Assembly (NCBI GenBank): GCA_963714035.1
Contig: OY970224.1
Span: 1,860,001-1,924,000, forward strand
Length of the DNA stretch: 64,000 bases
Reading direction: 5' to 3'
Source: DATFVB01 sp963714035
GTDB taxonomy: Bacteria > Acidobacteriota > Thermoanaerobaculia > UBA5066 > DATFVB01
Within the stretch, counting starts at the first letter, position 1. Each line of letters opens with the position of its first letter. The notes beneath the pieces are model-generated. The model made no database searches and was not told the origin of the DNA. It saw only the letters and a list, made by a program, of their open reading frames with translations. The position numbers and the translations under genes were made by a program. This document shows, piece after piece, positions 33,089 through 41,199 of the stretch.

Positions 33089-34365
33089 GCGCGCCGCCCT
33101 TCAAGGCCGGGCGCGATTTCGCGCTCGCGCTCGACGAAGCCGATCCCCTCCGGAAGTTCCGCGAGGAGTTCCACGTCCCCCATCGGGAAAACGGCGAGGA
33201 GGAGATCTACTTCGCCGGCAACTCGCTCGGGCTCCTCCCTCGCCGAACCCGCAACTTCGTCGACGGCGAGCTCGACAAGTGGGCGCGGCTCGCGGTCAGA
33301 GCGCACTTCTCCGGACCGGATCCGTGGATGCCGTACCACGAGCTCCTCGCGCCTCCGGCCGCGCGTCTCGTCGGAGCGCGCTCCTCCGAAGTCGTGACGA
33401 TGAATTCGCTCACCGTCAACCTCCATCTGATGCTGGAGACTTTCTACAGGCCCACGCGCGACCGCTTCCGGATCCTGATCGAGGACCACGCCTTCCCCTC
33501 GGACGACTACGCCGTCGAGTCGCACGCGGCGAGCCGCGGGATCGACCCCCGCTCCGCGATCGTCCGCGTCGGCCAGCGGCACGGCTCCGCGGTCGCCGTC
33601 GAGGAAATCGCGGAGACTCTTTCGCGCGAGGGCGATTCGATCGCTCTGGTGCTGCTGCCCGGCGTGCAGTACTACACGGGCCAGGCGTTCGAAGTCGAGG
33701 CGCTGACCCGTCTCGCCCACGACCGCGGCTGCATCGCGGGCTTCGACCTCGCGCACGCGGTCGGCAACGTTCCGCTCCGCCTGCACGACTGGGACGTCGA
33801 CTTCGCGGTCTGGTGCACCTACAAATACTTGAACGGCGGGCCCGGGTCGGTCGGCGGCGGCTTCGTCCACGAGCGCCACGGCGGGAACCCTCCTCTACCG
33901 CGGTTCGCCGGGTGGTGGGGCCACGACAAGAAGTCCCGGTTCGAGATGCGGCCAGGCTTCCGACCGATTCCCGGCGCGGAAGGATGGCAGCTCTCGAACC
34001 CGCCGATTCTGTCTCTCGCCGCGATCCGGGCATCCTTCGAAGTCTTCGACGCCGCCGGCGGCATCGAGCCGTTGCGCGAAAAATCGATCCGGCTCACCGG
34101 CTACCTCGAATGGCTGCTGCGCCGCGGGGTCGGAGAATCCATCGAGATCTTCACGCCCGCCGAGCCCGCGCGCCGCGGTTGCCAGCTGTCGCTCCGCGTG
34201 AAACCGGGCGGGAGCCCGGGAAGGACGGTGTTCCAGCGGATCGAAGCCGCCGGCGTGACGTGCGACTGGCGCGAGCCCGACGTGATCCGGGTCGCTCCCG
34301 TCCCGCTGTACAACCGTTACGCGGAGGTCCACCGGTTCGTCGAGATCCTTCGGGAATCGGTGTGA
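33085..34365 (+). CDS. kynU: Kynureninase
   Basis: 426 residues from a GTG overlapping the previous stop (GTGA). A fold-type I PLP enzyme: EEIYFAGNSLGLLP, VVTMNSLTVNLHLML, Asp221 in GFDLAHAVGN, and the Schiff-base Lys247 in WCTYKYLNGGPGSVGG. These are kynureninase signatures throughout. It cleaves 3-hydroxykynurenine to 3-hydroxyanthranilate and alanine. It overlaps the downstream monooxygenase by GTGA, so dioxygenase to monooxygenase form one tightly coupled message. Confidence 0.96.
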   Translation: MSAPPFKAGRDFALALDEADPLRKFREEFHVPHRENGEEEIYFAGNSLGLLPRRTRNFVDGELDKWARLAVRAHFSGPDPWMPYHELLAPPAARLVGARSSEVVTMNSLTVNLHLMLETFYRPTRDRFRILIEDHAFPSDDYAVESHAASRGIDPRSAIVRVGQRHGSAVAVEEIAETLSREGDSIALVLLPGVQYYTGQAFEVEALTRLAHDRGCIAGFDLAHAVGNVPLRLHDWDVDFAVWCTYKYLNGGPGSVGGGFVHERHGGNPPLPRFAGWWGHDKKSRFEMRPGFRPIPGAEGWQLSNPPILSLAAIRASFEVFDAAGGIEPLREKSIRLTGYLEWLLRRGVGESIEIFTPAEPARRGCQLSLRVKPGGSPGRTVFQRIEAAGVTCDWREPDVIRVAPVPLYNRYAEVHRFVEILRESV

Positions 34366-35744
34366 AGACGCCGCGCGACACGGAGGAGGTGACGCTCGTC
34401 GGCGCCGGCCTCGCGGGGTCGCTTCTCTCGATCTTCCTCGCGCGGCGCGGACACCGGGTGACGATCCACGAGCGGCGCCCCGACCCGCGCCGGGAGCGCG
34501 CGTCGTCGGGACGCTCCATCAACCTCGCCCTCGCCAATCGCGGCATCCACGCCCTGGAGCGAGCCGGGCTCATGAAGTGGGTTCGTCCCGCCCTGATACC
34601 CATGGCGGGCCGGATGCTGCACGACGAGAACGGCGCCCGGCGGATGGTCCCGTACGGCCACCGGCCGCACGAGGTCATCTACTCCGTGTCGCGAGGCGGC
34701 TTGAACGCGCTGCTGATGGACGCGGCGGAAGCGACGGGCCGGGTGTCGATCCGGTTCGAAGAGACGTGCCGCGACGTGGACTTCGCGCGTCGAACGATCC
34801 GGGTCCGTCCCGGCGAGAGCGGAACAATACACGACTTTCCGTTTTCGGTCCTGATCGGAACCGACGGGAGCGCCTCCGCGGTCCGCGAAGCGATCCTTCG
34901 CGAGAGGCGCGGAGAGGTCGACGAGGAGCCGCTCGGCCACGGCTACAAGGAGCTGTCGATCCCGGCGGCGCCCGGCGGCGGATTCCGGATGGAGAAGAAC
35001 GCGCTCCACATCTGGCCGAGAGGCGAGTACATGCTGATCGCCCTTCCGAACGCGGACGGGAGCTTCACGGCCACGCTCTTCCTCCCGAACACGGGCGCCG
35101 AGAGCTTCGAGGGGCTTGGCCGGCCCGGCGACGTGCGGCGGCTATTCGAGCGCCGGTTTCCCGACGCGATTCCGCTCCTTCCGGACCTCACGGACGAATT
35201 CTTCGCCAACCCGACCGGCCACCTCGAAACCGTGCGCTGCCGTCCGTGGTTCGTCGCGGACCAGGCGCTCGTCCTCGGCGACGCGGCTCACGCGATCGTT
35301 CCGTTCCACGGGCAGGGGATGAACGCCGCCTACGAGGATTGCGACGCCTTCAACGACCTGCTGGAAGACGAGGGACGGAGCTGGGAGGCGATCTTCGCGG
35401 AATTCGAAACTGCCCGCCGGCCGAACGCCGACGCGATCGCGGCGATGGCGCTCGAGAACTACGTCGAGATGCGCTCGACCGTCCGGGAGCCCGGGTTTCA
35501 GCTCAAGAAGGAGATCTCGTTCCTGCTCGAGGAGCGGCATCCGCGGCGGTTCATCCCGCGCTACTCGATGGTGATGTTCCACCGGACCCCCTACGCGGAA
35601 GCGCAGCGCCTCGGCGCGATCCAGGACGGAATCCTCGAGGAGCTGACGCGCAACGCCGGGCGGGCGGCGGACGTCGACCTCGCGCTAGCCGACCGCCTGA
35701 TCGCGGAGCGGATGCCGGAGGACGCACTCGGCGGGGAAGGGTGA
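34362..35744 (+). CDS. kmo: Kynurenine 3-monooxygenase
   Basis: 460 residues, GTG start coupled to kynU. An FAD-dependent hydroxylase with VTLVGAGLAGSLLSIFLARRG (dinucleotide fold, residues 10-30), SSGRSINLALANRGIHALE, FSVLIGTDGSASAVR and GDAAHAIVPFHGQGMNAAYED (FAD second site). The C-terminal region (VMFHRTPYAEA) matches the kynurenine hydroxylase family, which ends in a hydrophobic or amphipathic helix. It hydroxylates L-kynurenine using NADPH and O2. It is the last gene of the operon, followed after 15 bases by the convergent antitoxin gene. Confidence 0.96.
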   Translation: MKTPRDTEEVTLVGAGLAGSLLSIFLARRGHRVTIHERRPDPRRERASSGRSINLALANRGIHALERAGLMKWVRPALIPMAGRMLHDENGARRMVPYGHRPHEVIYSVSRGGLNALLMDAAEATGRVSIRFEETCRDVDFARRTIRVRPGESGTIHDFPFSVLIGTDGSASAVREAILRERRGEVDEEPLGHGYKELSIPAAPGGGFRMEKNALHIWPRGEYMLIALPNADGSFTATLFLPNTGAESFEGLGRPGDVRRLFERRFPDAIPLLPDLTDEFFANPTGHLETVRCRPWFVADQALVLGDAAHAIVPFHGQGMNAAYEDCDAFNDLLEDEGRSWEAIFAEFETARRPNADAIAAMALENYVEMRSTVREPGFQLKKEISFLLEERHPRRFIPRYSMVMFHRTPYAEAQRLGAIQDGILEELTRNAGRAADVDLALADRLIAERMPEDALGGEG

Positions 35745-35759
35745 GGAGCCGCCGTATCC

Positions 35760-36107
35760 CTAAATCGCCGCCAGGCGAGCCACCGTATCCGGATATCGCT
35801 TCACGAGCCGAATGAGCAGGGCGGCCTGAGCGTTCGGTTTCGCGCGTCCCTGTTCCCAATTTTCGAGCGTCCGAACATTGGTCCGAAGGTAGACGGCGAA
35901 CAACGGCCGGGACAGGTTCAGTTCCCTTCTGACCCGAATCAACTCCGCCGGCGTCACATCCGGCGCCGGCCTGACGTCCACGGCGTGCCTTCGCAGTGTT
36001 CTCTTGCCCCCCCGCTCGTCCGCCAGGGCTTTCAAACCTTCCGAAAGCTCGGCAAACAGCTCTCGTTTCGCCGCGCGCGGGCGTCTGGCCCTGGGGTCTG
36101 CTTTCAT
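35760..36107 (-). CDS. HigA/XRE-type antitoxin
   Basis: 115 residues. The ATG overlaps the toxin stop (ATGA), with AAGGAG in the toxin's last codons. The N-terminal half is basic and likely flexible (toxin-binding). The C-terminal half is a helix-turn-helix: TPAELIRVRRELNLSRPLFAVYLRTNVRTLENWEQGRAKPNAQA. The order toxin then antitoxin and this sequence match HigBA-type modules. It presumably binds the two palindromes at 36459-36490. Confidence 0.87.
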   Translation of the reverse strand: MKADPRARRPRAAKRELFAELSEGLKALADERGGKRTLRRHAVDVRPAPDVTPAELIRVRRELNLSRPLFAVYLRTNVRTLENWEQGRAKPNAQAALLIRLVKRYPDTVARLAAI

Positions 36108-36456
36108 GGCTGACTCCTTGCTTTCAATTCGGACTTGATCATCGCTCGCAGATTGTGACGCTGTTCCGGCGTGAGATCGTCGAGGTCGCCTTTTCGGTAA
36201 ATCGTGAATAGCCAGAATTGCCTTCCCGCGGGCCACCAGTAATAGATCACTCGAAGGCCCCCGCGCTTTCCCTGCCACGGGCGGCGTCCGCAAATCGCAA
36301 TTTCCGCAAGCCGCCACTTCCTTCGATCACATCTCCCGCCTCCGGGTCGGCCATCAGATCCATTTGCAGGCGCTGAAAGGTTTTCTCGTCGAAATATCTC
36401 TCGCGGTGCCGGTCGAAGGCCGGCAGTTCGACGAAGACCGCCTTCACCGCTCCCAT
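36104..36456 (-). pseudogene. HigB/RelE-like toxin, frameshifted
   Basis: The start frame encodes MGAVKAVFVELPAFDRHRER ... DVIEGSGGLRKLRFADAARG, then runs out of frame. The correct continuation (GKRGGLRVIYYWW ... FTIYRKGDLDDLTPEQ ... IKSELKAR) is in another frame and ends exactly at the ATGA overlap with the antitoxin. The total of 353 bases is one short of 118 codons, so a single-base deletion near 36271-36282 explains the break. Restored, it would be a 117-residue mRNA-interferase-type toxin. Either the toxin is dead or the base was lost in sequencing. Confidence 0.85.
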
Positions 36457-36458
36457 TA

Positions 36459-36490
36459 TACGCAAGTTGCGTAGATACGCAAGTTGCGTA
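36459..36490. promoter_or_regulatory. Operator of the toxin-antitoxin operon: two tandem palindromes
   Basis: TACGCAAGTTGCGTA occurs twice, at 36459-36473 and 36476-36490. Each copy is a perfect palindrome around a central base, and the centres are 17 bases apart. They lie just upstream of the toxin ATG (36456), as expected for autoregulation by the antitoxin. Confidence 0.85.
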
Positions 36491-36551
36491 TCTTTCAGAC
36501 CGCGCCACGAAGAAGGAAAGAGGCGAGTCAAGCAACCCGGCCGTTTCAGGC

Positions 36552-37123
36552 TTGGTTGCGGGGGCAAGATTGAGCTTCGGCTCGATGCCGGCACGCGGCC
36601 TTCGGCCGCCGAACTTGCCGCCTCACGGCGGTGCAAGTTCAAATTGGCGCTTCGAAAAAGAAAGGGCTGGATCATTGTCCAGCCCATCTAAAATTTGGTT
36701 GCGGGGGCAAGATTGAGCTTCGGCTCGACGCCGGCACGCGGCCTTCGGCCGCCGAACTTGCCGTCTCACGGCGGTGCAAGTTCAAATTGGCGCTTCGAAA
36801 AAGAAAGGGCTGGATCATTGTCCAGCCCATCTAAAATTTGGTTGCGGGGGCAAGATTGAGCTTCGGCTCGACGCCGGCACGCGGCCTTCGGCCGCCGAAC
36901 TTGCCGTCTCACGGCGGTGCAAGTTCAAATTGGCGCTTCGAAAAAGAAAGGGCTGGATCATTGTCCAGCCCATCTAAAATTTGGTTGCGGGGCAAGATTG
37001 AGCTTCGGCTCGACGCCGGCACGCGGCCTTCGGCCGCCGAACTTGCCGCCTCACGGCGGTGCAAGTTCAAATTGGCGCTTCGAAAAAAGAAAGGGCTGGA
37101 TCATTGTCCAGCCCATCTAAAAT
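36552..37123. repeat. Four tandem 143-bp repeats carrying tRNA-fMet 3' ends and terminators
   Basis: Units begin at 36552, 36695, 36838 and 36981, each exactly 143 bases and nearly identical; the intact tRNA follows at 37124 in the same phase. On the minus strand each unit holds the last 19 bases of the tRNA (AATCTTGCCCCCGCAACCA), the terminator hairpin GGGCTGGA / TCCAGCCC with a T-rich tail, a hairpin GAACTTGC...GCAAGTTC and a GGCGGCCGAAGGCCGC hairpin. Open frames of 67 codons recur because the unit recurs; they are not genes. Confidence 0.93.
37082..37114 (-). terminator. Terminator of tRNA-fMet
   Basis: On the minus strand GGGCTGGA-CAATGA-TCCAGCCC followed by TTTCTTTTTT, starting eleven bases past the tRNA 3' end. 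The same hairpin recurs in all four upstream repeat units. Confidence 0.88.
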
Positions 37124-37124
37124 T

Positions 37125-37201
<77 letters not shown>

Positions 37202-37303
37202 TCAGGAAGGCGCAATCTATCGGAGCATCTCAGGACTGTCAAGAACGACACCCGAAGGGTGGGCAAGACGGGCAGGGCGAGACCTTCGAAGTCTTCCGAA
37301 ATA

Positions 37304-37346
37304 GGGGTTATCAGCCCAACGCGCTACCAGGCCGCTCCACCCCGCG
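37304..37346 (-). pseudogene. Truncated initiator-tRNA copy with GAT anticodon
   Basis: On the minus strand the 5' 43 bases match the tRNA-fMet 5' half (CGCGGGGTGGAGC, GGTAGCGCGTTGGGC) but the anticodon loop reads CTGATAA, changing CAT to GAT. Similarity stops after the anticodon stem CCC; no T arm or 3' acceptor strand follows. It lies 103 bases upstream (minus sense) of the intact gene. Confidence 0.8.
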
Positions 37347-37360
37347 ACGGCGCGATGCTG

Positions 37361-37385
37361 AAAAAAGGGGGCCCTTTCGGGCCCC
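37361..37385 (-). terminator. Terminator of the glycine-zipper gene
   Basis: On the minus strand GGGGCCC-GAAA-GGGCCCC, followed by CTTTTTT. Located 27 bases past the stop at 37412. Confidence 0.88.
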
Positions 37386-37411
37386 GATTCTCGAAGGAGT
37401 TCGGGGGAAGC

Positions 37412-37912
37412 CTAGTACTTCTCGCCGCGGACGCGGTGCCAGGCGTCCCTCGTCGCCACCCTGGCCTCGTCCCAGGTATGGCGGCTGGCGCCCTTCGCCT
37501 TGTCCCAGCCGCGTCCGAGGTCGGACTCGACTTCGTCGAACTTGCGGCTTCGGTAAGTCGGATTGGAGGCGCTCTCCCAGCCGTACTTGTACGCCGGGTA
37601 GTAGTCCTCGAATTTCGAGCCGGGGCGGGCGTACGGACGCTTGCTGTAATTCTCGCGCCAGTATCCCTCCTCGACCGTCGGGTTCACGCTTTCACCCATC
37701 GCGTGACCCGCTCCGCCTCCCGCCACCGCGCCGACGACTCCGCCGACCACGGCGCCCACGGGGCCGCCCACCGCGCCTCCGACGGCCGCGCCCGCCGCGG
37801 CGCCGCCCGCCGAGCCCAGGCCCGTCCCGACAGGATGAGAGCCCGGCTCTCCGGTAATCGGATCGGGATTTGCGTCTCGCAATTCCGGTTCCTCGATCGT
37901 CGTGTTTTTCAT
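37412..37912 (-). CDS. Glycine-zipper protein with charged C-terminal domain
   Basis: 166 residues; GGAGGTGAC immediately precedes the ATG. Residues about 30-75 are Gly/Ala/Val-rich glycine zipper (GGAAAGAAVGGAVGGPVGAVVGG), a membrane-inserting or oligomerising segment. Then GYWRENYSKRPYARPGSKFEDYYPAYKYGWESA and KFDEVESDLGRGWDKAKG, a domain also recognisable at the C-terminus of the stress protein at 17261-18055. It ends in amphipathic helix rich in Trp, Arg and Asp. No signal peptide. An envelope-stress role is inferred from composition and the shared domain. Confidence 0.75.
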   Translation of the reverse strand: MKNTTIEEPELRDANPDPITGEPGSHPVGTGLGSAGGAAAGAAVGGAVGGPVGAVVGGVVGAVAGGGAGHAMGESVNPTVEEGYWRENYSKRPYARPGSKFEDYYPAYKYGWESASNPTYRSRKFDEVESDLGRGWDKAKGASRHTWDEARVATRDAWHRVRGEKY

Positions 37913-38167
37913 GTCACCTCCGCGGTGAAAGAGGAGCAATTCGCGTACCGCTCGTTTGGGCCGGAAGTCCGGCGTCAGCGCGCGACTCTGCTCATGCGAC
38001 GCGCGGATTCATCTCGCGAACGACGATCGTCCCGCGATCTTCGGATCGTCCCGATGAGATCCGGACGGTGTCCGAAATGACGGGCAACGGGTCAAACGCC
38101 GCCCCAAAATGGAAGCGGGGGCAAGCTCGACGCCGCCCCCGCAATCAGATCCCTTGGAAAGAGGCGC

Positions 38168-38542
38168 TCAGCGCCTCGCCATTCTCTTCGCGACGGCTGC
38201 CCTCTTGACCCGCTTTCGGGTTCTCGCCTTCCCCACTCGCCTGGCGACGACGGCTTTCTTGACGCGCCTTCGCGCACGACCCTTCACCACTCTCTTCGCG
38301 ACGACCGCTTTCTTGACGCGTCTCCGGGCTCTCGCCCGAACGAGCGCACGCGCGATGAGAGCTTTCCTGAGCCGGGCGCGGGCTCTCGCTCGCGCCAGGG
38401 CTTTGACGCCGACCGCCTTCTTGACTCGTCGTCGGGTCGCGGCCTTCTTCAGGCCCTTCGCGCCCGCGGCTTTTCTGACCCGTCTCCGGACTGCCGCCCG
38501 TTTGACGACGACGGCCGGTGGAAGCATGAATTCCTGTTCCAT
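38168..38542 (-). CDS. Lys/Arg-rich histone-H1-like repeat protein
   Basis: 124 residues from ATG 38542 after AAGGAAGG. After a short N-terminus (MEQEFMLPPAVVVKRAA) the protein is about seven imperfect repeats of (R/K)RRVKKAV-(V/A)xKRV, for example TRRRVKKAVGVKAL and ARRRVKKAVVAKRV. It has almost no acidic residues, so a very high pI, like AlgP/HctB/histone H1-like nucleoid proteins. DNA or RNA binding is likely; specificity is not. The encoding DNA is itself repetitive and may vary in length between strains. Confidence 0.75.
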   Translation of the reverse strand: MEQEFMLPPAVVVKRAAVRRRVRKAAGAKGLKKAATRRRVKKAVGVKALARARARARLRKALIARALVRARARRRVKKAVVAKRVVKGRARRRVKKAVVARRVGKARTRKRVKRAAVAKRMARR

Positions 38543-38713
38543 GACACCTTCCTTTCTTGTTGACCCTGACATGAACGCCGCCGGGTCATGAGCGTCCGGC
38601 GCGACGCTTCCGCGGCGCGGCCCGGCTCGATCAGAGTAAGCGGGATCACCATGGCAGCGTTGATTCAAGTACATCAAGCGGGGAGTTTTCCGGATGCGGC
38701 TCCGGCCGCGCGG

Positions 38714-40324
38714 TCAGTCTCCTTCACGTCGCACTCCGCGGCGCGCGGCGAGGAGACCGGCCGCGGCGAGGCCGCACAGGATCGCGATGATCACGGGACC
38801 GACGAGGGCGAGCCACTGCGCGGGCGTCGACGGCGAGAGGAGACGAGCCAGCGGCTTCTCGAAATCGAACGGGATCCGATGAGCGCCTCGCATCGCCTTC
38901 ACGGCCTCGAGAAGAGCCGAAAGAAGCGCCGCCGCGGCGAATCCGACGACGACGGCCGCGGCGGTGAACGCGGCGAGCGCGCCGCGCGAGATCGGCCCTT
39001 TCGGATGGACTTCCTCGACTTCGAAATCCGGTTCCCGCACGTGCGGCGGCACGAAGCGCCACAGCATCACGAGCCCGGGCACGGACGCCGCGATCGTGGC
39101 CAGGAAGAACGGAGTCCAGCCGATCGAATCGACGAGAAAGCCGGCGGGAGCGCCCGCGAGCGTCCTGCCCATCGCGAAGATGCTCGCGAACAGCGCGTAC
39201 TGGGTGGCCGAAAAGCGCTTCTGGGTCAGCCGAATGAGAAAGACGTCGAGCGCGCCCGTCGCCATTCCCTGGCACCCGGTTTCCAGCGCCGTCGCCGCGT
39301 ACATGAGGATCCGATGCGACAGGGGCTGCGATCCGACCGCCGCGGTCATCGGTCCGGAGCACGCCCCGGCCGTGCTGACGAGATCGACCGCGATGTACCC
39401 GACGCACGCGACCGCCTGAAGCAGACCGAAGACCCACAGCGCGCGCCCGATTCCGATCCGTCGCGTCAGTGCCGCCCCGAAAATCGTTCCGGCGATGATG
39501 CAGATCAGTCCGATCGTCGCGGTCGCAAGGCCCACGTCGGCCGGCGCGAAGCACTTCTCGATCAAAAAGGGGCGAATGAGCGCGGTCGCCATGTTGTCGC
39601 CGAGCTTGTAGAGCAGGATGAAAGCGATGATCTCCGGCGCGCGGGGCTTCCGGAAGAGCGACACGAACGGATCGAAGACCGCGGCCCTCAGCGTCGTCGG
39701 AGGGCGGATCTGCGCCGGCGGCTCCGGCGACGCGATGACGACGCCCGCGAGCGGCACATACAGGAGCGCAAGCCCGAGGAAGACGACCGGCCACCCGAAC
39801 TTCTGCCCGACCGTGATCGCGACGGCGCCCGCGGCGAGCATCGCGACGCGGTAGAGCGCGACGCGTCCGCCGACGGCCACCCCGAGCTCGTCCTTTTCGA
39901 GGACCTCGACGGCGTACCCGTCGATCGCGATGTCCTGGCTCGCCGACGCGAAGGCGATGAAGATCGCGAGCGCCGCGACGACCGGCACCGTCGGGTTCTT
40001 CGCTTCGCGCGCGAGGCCGATCAGCCCGGCGACGAGCAGGATCTGGAAGAAGAGCATCCACGATCGTTTCCGGCCGAGGAACGGCAGGCGGTAGCGGTCC
40101 ATCAACGGCGCCCAGAGGAACTTGAAGGTCCACGGCGCCTGGGCGAGCGTGAATAGCCCGATCGTCTTGATGTCGACGCCCTGGTACTTGAGCCACGCCG
40201 GCAGAGCGATCCAGACGAGCCCGAGCGGCAGACCGGAGGAGAACGACTGGAGGACGACCGCGCCGATCCGCCACGATCCGGCAGCCGCGCGCAGGCTGGC
40301 AACCGCGCCCGGGCGCCTGGTCAT
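38714..40324 (-). CDS. AmpG-like MFS permease
   Basis: 536 residues with about 12-14 hydrophobic helices. GLPLGLVWIALPAWLKYQGVDIKTIGLFTLAQAPWTFKFLWAPLMDRY followed by GRKRSWM is the AmpG signature (G-(I/V)...FLWAP-D). ASQDIAIDGYAVEVL and MATGALDVFLIRLTQKRFSATQYALFASIFAMGR are also typical. AmpG proteins import anhydromuropeptides for wall recycling; related permeases carry siderophores or acetyl-CoA, so the substrate is not certain. Inner membrane, single gene. Confidence 0.87.
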   Translation of the reverse strand: MTRRPGAVASLRAAAGSWRIGAVVLQSFSSGLPLGLVWIALPAWLKYQGVDIKTIGLFTLAQAPWTFKFLWAPLMDRYRLPFLGRKRSWMLFFQILLVAGLIGLAREAKNPTVPVVAALAIFIAFASASQDIAIDGYAVEVLEKDELGVAVGGRVALYRVAMLAAGAVAITVGQKFGWPVVFLGLALLYVPLAGVVIASPEPPAQIRPPTTLRAAVFDPFVSLFRKPRAPEIIAFILLYKLGDNMATALIRPFLIEKCFAPADVGLATATIGLICIIAGTIFGAALTRRIGIGRALWVFGLLQAVACVGYIAVDLVSTAGACSGPMTAAVGSQPLSHRILMYAATALETGCQGMATGALDVFLIRLTQKRFSATQYALFASIFAMGRTLAGAPAGFLVDSIGWTPFFLATIAASVPGLVMLWRFVPPHVREPDFEVEEVHPKGPISRGALAAFTAAAVVVGFAAAALLSALLEAVKAMRGAHRIPFDFEKPLARLLSPSTPAQWLALVGPVIIAILCGLAAAGLLAARRGVRREGD

Positions 40325-40692
40325 CGGATTGCCCCTGCGGGAGCGTTCACTTGGAACGAGGAAAAGTCACCGCGTGGGCGATCGTCGACCGTTCGGTTCG
40401 CATCTCGATATCCTCACCGAAGGATATAGCGCGGACCGCGCCGGTCCATTCGCGCTGAACTCAACGAGCGTCGCGGTTCTCCTCTGCTCCTCCAGGAGCA
40501 ATCCGCGAATATCAGGGTGACTCGTCGTCGAAGAACTCGCTCTCGTCCGTCGCCTCCCTGCCCTGTGCCCATCACCTCGACCGCCCGCCACCAGTTGACA
40601 ACGGTCATTCCATATCAGGATGACAGAGTTTCTCGGAGGTCCGCGCGGCGGGAGCATTCACGATCCGAGCTCCGCGAGTGTCGTGAATGCGA
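40325..40692. other. Intergenic region, no gene supported
   Basis: 368 bases of somewhat lower GC between two minus-strand genes. Short open frames lack recognisable content. A small inverted repeat ATATCCT / AGGATAT lies near 40407-40429. It presumably holds the promoter of the AmpG-like gene. Confidence 0.45.
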
Positions 40693-41199
40693 CTACCCCT
40701 GAGGGGTGTTGACGATCGCCCAGAACACGAGGTCCGTCGCCTTCGGCTCCCTTCCGAGCATCCTCACCATCGACGCGATCTGCCCGCGGTGGTACGAGGC
40801 GTGGTTGACGGTGTGCCGGAAGACCGCCCAGGCGGGAACCTTCTTCGTGACCCCCTGGAGGTTCACGTACGCGAGGATCGCTTCGCGGTCCCCCGCGCTC
40901 GAGGCCTGCACGCGCTCCGCGAGGGCCGCGTCGGCCGCGCGCAGCATCGCGGCGGCGTCCTCGCGCTTCGGGAGGTCCGCGCCCGTGAGGAGCCGTTCCG
41001 GCGACCGTCCCGCAAAGCGTTCGTCCCAGGCCCGCGTGGCCGATGCGAGATGGGCGAGCGTGTCGGCGACCGACGGCCACCCGCCCCCGAGGACACGCGC
41101 GTATTCCTCCTCGGAAAGGTCCTCGACGGAAGCGAGCATGCGTTCGTTGGCCCACGCGTTGTAGGCGTACAGATCGGAGAGCTCGTCGCGGATCAGCAC
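40693..41199 (-). CDS. DinB-family protein
   Basis: 168 residues. GTG 41199 overlaps the FAH stop by seven bases (GTGCTGA). The N-terminal LYAYNAWANERMLASVEDL and GGWPSVADTLAHLASATRAWDERF, then FRHTVNHASYHRGQIASMVRMLG, give the three metal-binding histidines of DinB/DUF664 proteins. Enzymes of this fold include thiol-dependent isomerases such as maleylpyruvate isomerase. Coupling to a fumarylacetoacetase-like gene makes an aromatic ring-cleavage isomerase role possible, but this is inference. Confidence 0.85.
   Translation of the reverse strand: MLIRDELSDLYAYNAWANERMLASVEDLSEEEYARVLGGGWPSVADTLAHLASATRAWDERFAGRSPERLLTGADLPKREDAAAMLRAADAALAERVQASSAGDREAILAYVNLQGVTKKVPAWAVFRHTVNHASYHRGQIASMVRMLGREPKATDLVFWAIVNTPQG

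Noticed and set aside
36631..37120. Four near-identical 67-codon open frames
   Set aside because: They recur only because the 143-bp unit recurs; they run antisense to tRNA fragments and terminators and lack ribosome-binding sites.
36552..37123. CRISPR array
   Set aside because: Units are contiguous 143-bp copies without short repeats and unique spacers; no cas genes nearby.
40367..40657. Short open frames upstream of the AmpG-like gene
   Set aside because: No ribosome-binding sites, no similarity, and mixed frames in a likely promoter region.
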